Source: Nitrobium sp046350935
Lineage (GTDB): Bacteria > Nitrospirota > Thermodesulfovibrionia > Thermodesulfovibrionales > Dissulfurispiraceae
Length of the DNA stretch: 64,000 nucleotides
Direction of reading: 5' to 3'
Assembly (NCBI GenBank): GCA_046350935.1
Contig: JAXLZK010000011.1
Location: forward strand, 1 to 64,000
Part shown: positions 59,281 to 64,000 of the stretch, piece by piece
How positions within the stretch are numbered: the stretch's first letter is position 1
Layout of the letters: every line of letters begins with the position of its first letter
Notes under the pieces: model-generated
Databases searched by the model: none
What the model saw: the letters and a program-made list of their open reading frames with translations, nothing else
What the model was told of the DNA's origin: nothing
Position numbers and translations under genes: made by a program

Positions 59281-60795
59281 TTAGAAACTGAGGGTCAGCG
59301 CATGCACCATCTGGAACGGATCCTTTATGTCGTTGGCAGACGTAAAGGGCGTTCCTGCTGCACCGGTGTTGTAGAAGTCGCCGGCGTTCATCCAGCCGGC
59401 GATGACGGAATAGGTGAGGTTCTTGTCGATCTTGTAAGAGAGCTTGACGTCGATTTCCTCACCGATCTGCTTGTCCTGTCCGCCGGAGGTCTTCGAGGCC
59501 CTGATGACGAACCCGTCGATGGAGGCGGTCATGTCTTTCATCGGCTCGAAGTCGAGACCCAGCCGGTAGTACGTGGTGTTGGCGATACCCGTGCTGCGGC
59601 CGGTGCTGTTCACGCCGCTGCCGGTGCTGCCACCTCCGGAGTGCCCGGTGTCGAGCCACTGCATGTTCGCGGAGGTCCTGAGGGTGTACTCATAGATGAA
59701 CGCATAGTGGACATCCCGGCCCATGGTGGTCTGGAACTCCTTGTTCTTGCCGTCGGCCATGCCGTCCTTATCGCCGCTTCCGTAGGCGAAGCCCGCCCTG
59801 AGGGTCACGGGATTGATCTTATAGCCGAGGTTTGCAAAGATGCCGTAGCCCCTGAAGTCGGTTTCAGCGAATCCCTTGAGGGTCCGGCCGAACTGGGTGT
59901 CGAACTCTGCCTCATAGGTCAGCCCGTACAGTACACCGCTTGCATGGAAGCCGAGGTTGTAGAACTTGATACCCTGGTCTTCGTTGATGACCCAGTTGCT
60001 GGCAGCAGGAGTGCCGCCGCTTGCGGGAAGCAGGGTGTTGATCGGGGTGTTGTTGCCCTGTGCATAAAACAGGTTGATTCCGACCGCGTTGTCCTTGTTC
60101 CAGTTGTACACGGCGAGAACAGCATAGGCGTCGGTGTCGTCGTTCGACTGGCCGGCACTCCCCTCGATGACTTTTGCGGTCACCGCGGCGACATGGAGGT
60201 TCTTCATGGGAAACGCGAACAGCAGGACCGCGTCGTCGCCGAACTTGGTGTGGTCGAGGAACTGCCTCTGGCTCAGGGCAAGGGGCATATGGCCGACCTT
60301 GATGCCTGCAGGGATCCCAAGGAGGCCGGTGCCGCTGTGCTGGATCCAGGCCTGGAGGATCCTGAGCTGCGAATCGGGCTTATTGTTCTCCGTAGCGCCC
60401 ACAGCGGTGCCGACGGTGGAAGCCGACGAGACGCTGCCTCTCCCCCAAACGTACGTATCTGAGTTCGTCAGGTCGGAGGTGGAGCCGCCGGTGGTTTCGA
60501 GCTGTACGAAACCGGTGGTGTTCTTGGTGACGTCGGCCTGGAGGCTGAGACGTACACGAGCGTCATACCACGCTGCGGACGGAGAATCCACAGGCAGCCA
60601 ACTGGAGCTGCTCTGGTCGATGTCGGTGCTCATCCATCCTCTGAACCTCAGTTCGCCGCCCAGGGTGATCTGGGTGGAACCTTTGGCTACCGCTGCCTGC
60701 GTCTCGGAAGGGATGTCGGCGTGGATGGCAAAAGCGCTTGCCGCGAAGCCGAGGAGAAACAACATGCTCATGAGTAATGCAAAATATTTTTTCAC
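59281..60795 (-). CDS. Outer-membrane porin
   Basis: This 504-residue protein has a signal peptide (MKKYFALLMSMLFLLGFAASAFA), a high content of alternating beta strands with Gly/Asn/Ser loops and a C-terminal F (HALTLSF). It has the size and composition of a general or selective porin. AGGAGGGTTAGGAAG precedes the ATG. A sigma-54 promoter lies 213 bp upstream on the same strand, so expression is activator-dependent. The substrate is unknown. Confidence 0.88.
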   Translation of the reverse strand: MKKYFALLMSMLFLLGFAASAFAIHADIPSETQAAVAKGSTQITLGGELRFRGWMSTDIDQSSSSWLPVDSPSAAWYDARVRLSLQADVTKNTTGFVQLETTGGSTSDLTNSDTYVWGRGSVSSASTVGTAVGATENNKPDSQLRILQAWIQHSGTGLLGIPAGIKVGHMPLALSQRQFLDHTKFGDDAVLLFAFPMKNLHVAAVTAKVIEGSAGQSNDDTDAYAVLAVYNWNKDNAVGINLFYAQGNNTPINTLLPASGGTPAASNWVINEDQGIKFYNLGFHASGVLYGLTYEAEFDTQFGRTLKGFAETDFRGYGIFANLGYKINPVTLRAGFAYGSGDKDGMADGKNKEFQTTMGRDVHYAFIYEYTLRTSANMQWLDTGHSGGGSTGSGVNSTGRSTGIANTTYYRLGLDFEPMKDMTASIDGFVIRASKTSGGQDKQIGEEIDVKLSYKIDKNLTYSVIAGWMNAGDFYNTGAAGTPFTSANDIKDPFQMVHALTLSF

Positions 60796-61257
60796 TTCCT
60801 AACCCTCCTGTGGTTAGTTCAGTATCTGCCCGCCAAAGGCGGAGCGGTGCTGCCCGATTTCACTTCCGTTCGTTTTTCTGTGGGCGTTCTCACCTCCCTT
60901 TTGAGAAAAGAAGAAAAAAATAGAGTATAATCATAACTACATGATGTCATCCGCTCGTTCCCGGAAAGATCGTTGTTTCCGCAAAAGGCGGAGCCAATCA
61001 GGTAAGTTGCAACAAGTATGCCAATAAAAAGCCTTTGTAAAACAAGGGGAATTCTTAGGGGGACCCTCTTGTCCGTGTGTTTATATTGCAACAAGGTGTG
61101 TCTTTTTAAAACAGTCTCAAAAAGGGGAGGGGAGCGTCTCCCGGGAGGCCGCTTCTCACGGACTGCACTTTCTTTTGCCCCGCCACCACAGGAGGACGTG
61201 CATTTCATCCCTCGCTGTGCCTCACTCGGTTGCACAGGAAGCGGCAGGGGATAGCCT
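60796..61257. other. Divergent region between porin and TPR protein
   Basis: No gene is seen. It holds the porin sigma-54 promoter (61008-61023) and a second copy of TTGCAACAAG near 61087. No GATTC-type palindrome is found here, so the porin is probably under another activator. Confidence 0.6.
61008..61023 (-). promoter_or_regulatory. Sigma-54 (-24/-12) promoter of the porin gene
   Basis: The minus strand reads TGGCATACTTGTTGCA with the GG and GC elements 10 nt apart. It is 213 bp upstream of the porin start, leaving a long leader. Confidence 0.8.
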
Positions 61258-61839
61258 ATGGCAAAAACATGGAAGTATGATTTCGATATTGCAAAGTTCT
61301 CACGGATGATCGACCAGGATCCTCAGGATTACCGGGCCTATAAAGACCGGGGGAACGCGTACCATAAAAAAAAGCGGTACGATCTCGCCATCGCCGACTA
61401 CACCAGTGCGATCGAACTGAACCCCTCCTATTTCCTTGCCTATAACAACAGGGGAAATATCTATCTCCAGACCGGACAGTACGACCTCGCGCTCGCCGAT
61501 TACAACAAGGCCATAGAGCTGAGCCCCAGGAACGGCATGCCCTATAACAACAGGGGGTTCATTAATATCCTCATGGGCAGGTTTGAGGAGGCGGAGCGGG
61601 ATGTCAGGAAGTCCCTTGAGCTGAACGCAAACAATATCTATGCACTGAACAGCATGTCGGAGCTCTTTGCGGCGAGGAGCAATGCGGAAGAGACGTGCAA
61701 GTGGCTGAAAAGGGCGATCGAAAAAGGCTATAACAACTGGAACTACCTGAAGACATCAAAAACGTACGATCCTGTCCGCCATGCCCCCTGCTTCAGGAAA
61801 CTCCTCGCCCGGCAGGAGAAACAGCTCTCAACCCGCTAA
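61258..61839 (+). CDS. Tetratricopeptide-repeat protein
   Basis: This 193-residue protein has at least three consecutive TPR units (AYKDRGNAYHKKKRYDLAI, AYNNRGNIYLQTGQYDLAL, PYNNRGFINILMGRFEEAE) followed by a non-repeat C-terminal part resembling a TPR end-cap. It has no signal peptide. It probably mediates protein-protein contacts; partners are unknown. Confidence 0.85.
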   Translation: MAKTWKYDFDIAKFSRMIDQDPQDYRAYKDRGNAYHKKKRYDLAIADYTSAIELNPSYFLAYNNRGNIYLQTGQYDLALADYNKAIELSPRNGMPYNNRGFINILMGRFEEAERDVRKSLELNANNIYALNSMSELFAARSNAEETCKWLKRAIEKGYNNWNYLKTSKTYDPVRHAPCFRKLLARQEKQLSTR

Positions 61840-61986
61840 AAAAAGCCTTGCGCGCCCGGCGGAGGGATCTTTCCGGCTGCGGGGATCCGTCCTCCTCTCT
61901 TCTTATGACGGCCGCGTTCGCTCTCTTCGGAGCAATCATGTGCGGTCTGATGAAGCATGAGGGGAAAATGCGTTGAAAGGAAAAAA

Positions 61987-62061
61987 TGGTAGGCGATGTA
62001 GGGATTGAACCTACGACCTCTCCCGTGTGAAGGGAACGCTCTCCCACTGAGCTAATCGCCC
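61987..62061 (-). tRNA. tRNA-Val, anticodon CAC
   Basis: This is a 75-nt cloverleaf with encoded CCA. The acceptor is GGGCGAT/ATCGCCT, the D arm GCTC-AGTGGGA-GAGC, the anticodon loop TTCACAC (CAC reads GUG, valine), and the T arm GTAGG-TTCAATC-CCTAC. Confidence 0.95.
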
Positions 62062-62198
62062 GTCCCGTGCAGAATCGACGTTATTAATTTATAACAGATC
62101 AGAGCTGTGTAAGTAAAGGCTTCCAGGGAAAACGGTAAATAATAGAGTGATGAAGCGCGGCAGTTCGGTTCACGACAGCGGCACATGAGAGGGATGTC

Positions 62199-64000
62199 AT
62201 GATCCTGGGACGCACCGGAGATGCGGGGAGGGACGCGGCGTTGGATGCGGAGCGGTTCCTGGAGGAGAGGATAGCGGCGGCAATGCCGGGATACGAGCTG
62301 CGCCGCTCCCAGATAGAGATGCTGCGCGCCTGCTCCGGGCTGATGGAGAACGGAGGCGGCATCCTTCTCGCGGAGGCGGGGACGGGGACAGGCAAAACCT
62401 TCGCCTATCTCGTTCCGCTGCTCCTTTCCGGAAAGCGGGCTGTCGTTTCGACCCGGACGATCACCCTGCAGGAGCAGCTCGTTGCGAAAGACCTCTCCTT
62501 TCTTTCCTCTTTGCTCGAATTCGACTACGCCATTGCGAAGGGGAGGAGCAACTATCTGTGCCTGCGGCGCCTCCACGCTTACCGGGCGGTCGAAAGAGAG
62601 GCTGGCGACTATCAGGCCCTCTGCCAGTGGGCTTCGGAGACGAAGACGGGCGACCGGGAGGACTTCCGTCCGGAGCATCCTGCTCTCTGGGAGAGGGTGT
62701 GCTCCGACGCCGATGCATGCCGGGGGCAGCGGTGTTCTTTTTCTCGGCAGTGCTTCTATTTCGCGGCGCGGCAGAGTTGGGGGAGAGTCCGGATCGTGGT
62801 GGCAAACCATGCCCTTGTGGGGATCAATGCGCTTCTCCCGGAGGACGCACGGCTCTTGCCGAGAGCGGACGTGCTGATCATCGACGAAGCGCACTCCTTC
62901 GACGGCGTGCTCTCCGAAGTCGCCGGCCTCTCCCTTTCCAGCCGGGGTTTCGAGCGCATCCTTTCCCTCCTGCTGAAGCCCGACGAACGAGGGACGTACA
63001 GGGGACTCCTGGCGCAGACCCCTTCTCTTTTCCCGGCCATCGATTCTCTCCGCGGTGAAATGTCCCTCTTCTGGGCAGCGGCACGAAGCGCGCTACGCCA
63101 TCGCGTCTCCCTTGAAGGGGCCTTCCCCCTGAAGGAGCATGCCTCCGTACTGGCCGAATCGATAAAGGTCCTTGCCGAAAAGGCCCGGAATGGTGCCGTG
63201 GGGCTTTTTCACGAGGACGACGAGCTGGAGCTGAAGGCAGCGCTGCTGAAGCTGAGAGCGTACGCCCAGGGGTTGGAGGATTTCTCCGCAGGGTGGGGCG
63301 GATATGTCCGGTGGGCCGAGATCGAAGAGGGGAGGATCGGCCTCCGTATGGCTCCGGTCTATCCAGCCGATTTCGTGCAGACCCACATTGTTCCCGACTA
63401 CGGGGCCATGATTCTTACTTCCGCGACGCTGTCCGTAGCGGGCGATTTCGGCGTCACCGCCCGCGTGCTGGGGCTGGAAGGAGCGGCGGCGCTGTCGGTG
63501 CCCTCTCCCTTCGATCTCAGGGCGCAGGTGGCACTGGACGTGAAGCGCGGGATCGACCCTGCGGAGGCCGGCAGCGCAGAGAAGCTTGCCGGGGTTATTG
63601 TCGAGGAGGCGTCGAGAAAGGACGGAGGAGTGCTGGCGCTCTTTACCTCGAAGGAGATGATGAACAGGGTGTGGGCCCTCTCTGCGGGAGAGCTGAGTGC
63701 GCGGGGGTTCACTCCGCTCCTGCAAGGAGGGATTCCCAACAGGGCCATGCTTGAGATCATGAGGGGAAGCAGCGATTGCATCATTTTCGGGCTCGACTCC
63801 TTCTGGGAGGGAGTGGATGTGAAGGGAGACGCCCTGAAATGCGTGATCATCACGAAGCTCCCTTTCGAGGTCCCTACCGAACCGGTGGTGCAGGCGAGGA
63901 CCCGCGAGATCGAGGGAAGGGGAGGGAACGCGTTCCGCGAATACTCCCTGCCCCGTGCGGTCTTGAAGTTCAAGCAGGGTTTCGGCAGGCTTATCCGTTC
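62199..64000 (+). CDS. DinG-family ATP-dependent helicase, 3' end beyond the window
   Basis: At least 600 codons are present and open at the right edge. Walker A reads EAGTGTGKTFAY (motif I), motif Ia STRTITLQEQL, and the DEAH box LIIDEAHSF. Cysteines between motifs I and II (NYLCLRR, VCSDADACRGQRCSFSRQC) are candidate 4Fe-4S ligands as in XPD/DinG helicases, and motif V-VI sequence begins at FGLDSFWEGVDVKG and FKQGFGRLIR. ATG 62199 follows GAGAGGG. It probably unwinds R-loops and damaged DNA. Confidence 0.9.
   Translation, partial: MILGRTGDAGRDAALDAERFLEERIAAAMPGYELRRSQIEMLRACSGLMENGGGILLAEAGTGTGKTFAYLVPLLLSGKRAVVSTRTITLQEQLVAKDLSFLSSLLEFDYAIAKGRSNYLCLRRLHAYRAVEREAGDYQALCQWASETKTGDREDFRPEHPALWERVCSDADACRGQRCSFSRQCFYFAARQSWGRVRIVVANHALVGINALLPEDARLLPRADVLIIDEAHSFDGVLSEVAGLSLSSRGFERILSLLLKPDERGTYRGLLAQTPSLFPAIDSLRGEMSLFWAAARSALRHRVSLEGAFPLKEHASVLAESIKVLAEKARNGAVGLFHEDDELELKAALLKLRAYAQGLEDFSAGWGGYVRWAEIEEGRIGLRMAPVYPADFVQTHIVPDYGAMILTSATLSVAGDFGVTARVLGLEGAAALSVPSPFDLRAQVALDVKRGIDPAEAGSAEKLAGVIVEEASRKDGGVLALFTSKEMMNRVWALSAGELSARGFTPLLQGGIPNRAMLEIMRGSSDCIIFGLDSFWEGVDVKGDALKCVIITKLPFEVPTEPVVQARTREIEGRGGNAFREYSLPRAVLKFKQGFGRLIR

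Overview
The window reads as chromosomal DNA of a Gram-negative anaerobe. Two outer-membrane beta-barrel genes imply an outer membrane. Four -24/-12 (sigma-54) promoters, a SelB gene, a CdaA-CdaR-GlmM block and a PIN/TRAM-IspD-IspF block suggest a Desulfobacterota- or Nitrospirota-like lineage. This placement is inferred from gene content only; no marker gene was compared. Most of the window is GC-rich, except a lower-GC island at about 22.0-29.2 kb. A 100-N assembly gap lies at 16648-16747.

Region 1 (0.4-21.9 kb) is a methylamine-utilisation and pyrrolysine (Pyl) island. It holds a permease, UspA, a corrinoid protein and mtmB, then the complete Pyl kit pylT-pylSn-pylSc-pylB-pylC-pylD. A second operon follows: mtbA-type methyltransferase, corrinoid protein, mttB, corrinoid protein, mtbB, [gap], MoxR ATPase, VWA protein, a second mttB-like gene, and a PAS sigma-54 activator. 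Four methyltransferase genes carry an internal in-frame TAG at the family's Pyl position. The substrate methyltransferases would demethylate mono-, di- and trimethylamine onto the corrinoid proteins, and MtbA-type proteins would pass the methyl group on. Six copies of a GATTC-N4-(T)GGAATC palindrome and three sigma-54 promoters tie both operons and a divergent outer-membrane protein into one apparent regulon. pylSn and mttB both end in TAG with the next gene in the same frame, so Pyl insertion there would make PylSn-PylSc and MttB-corrinoid fusions.

Region 2 (22.0-29.2 kb) is a single 2157-codon gene: a nuclease fused to a STAND NTPase and a long helical C-terminus, resembling Avs anti-phage proteins. 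It is flanked by inverted copies of an approximately 60-bp repeat.

Region 3 (29.2-41.7 kb, mostly minus strand) is a second corrinoid methyl-transfer system without Pyl genes: an SsuABC-type transporter, a small Cys protein, a RamA-type corrinoid activator, an Fe-S protein, a corrinoid protein, two UroD-family methyltransferases, an MtrH-type protein, an AhpD-like protein and a lone receiver domain. A divergent G3E GTPase and an OsmC protein follow. The activator probably serves both regions.

Region 4 (42.2-64 kb) is mainly housekeeping: an AhpD-like protein, a histidine kinase/NtrC-type regulator pair, cdaA-cdaR-glmM, comEC, an XRE regulator, hisH, selB, htrA, PIN/TRAM-ispD-ispF, a porin with its own sigma-54 promoter, a TPR protein, tRNA-Val and the 5' part of a DinG helicase.
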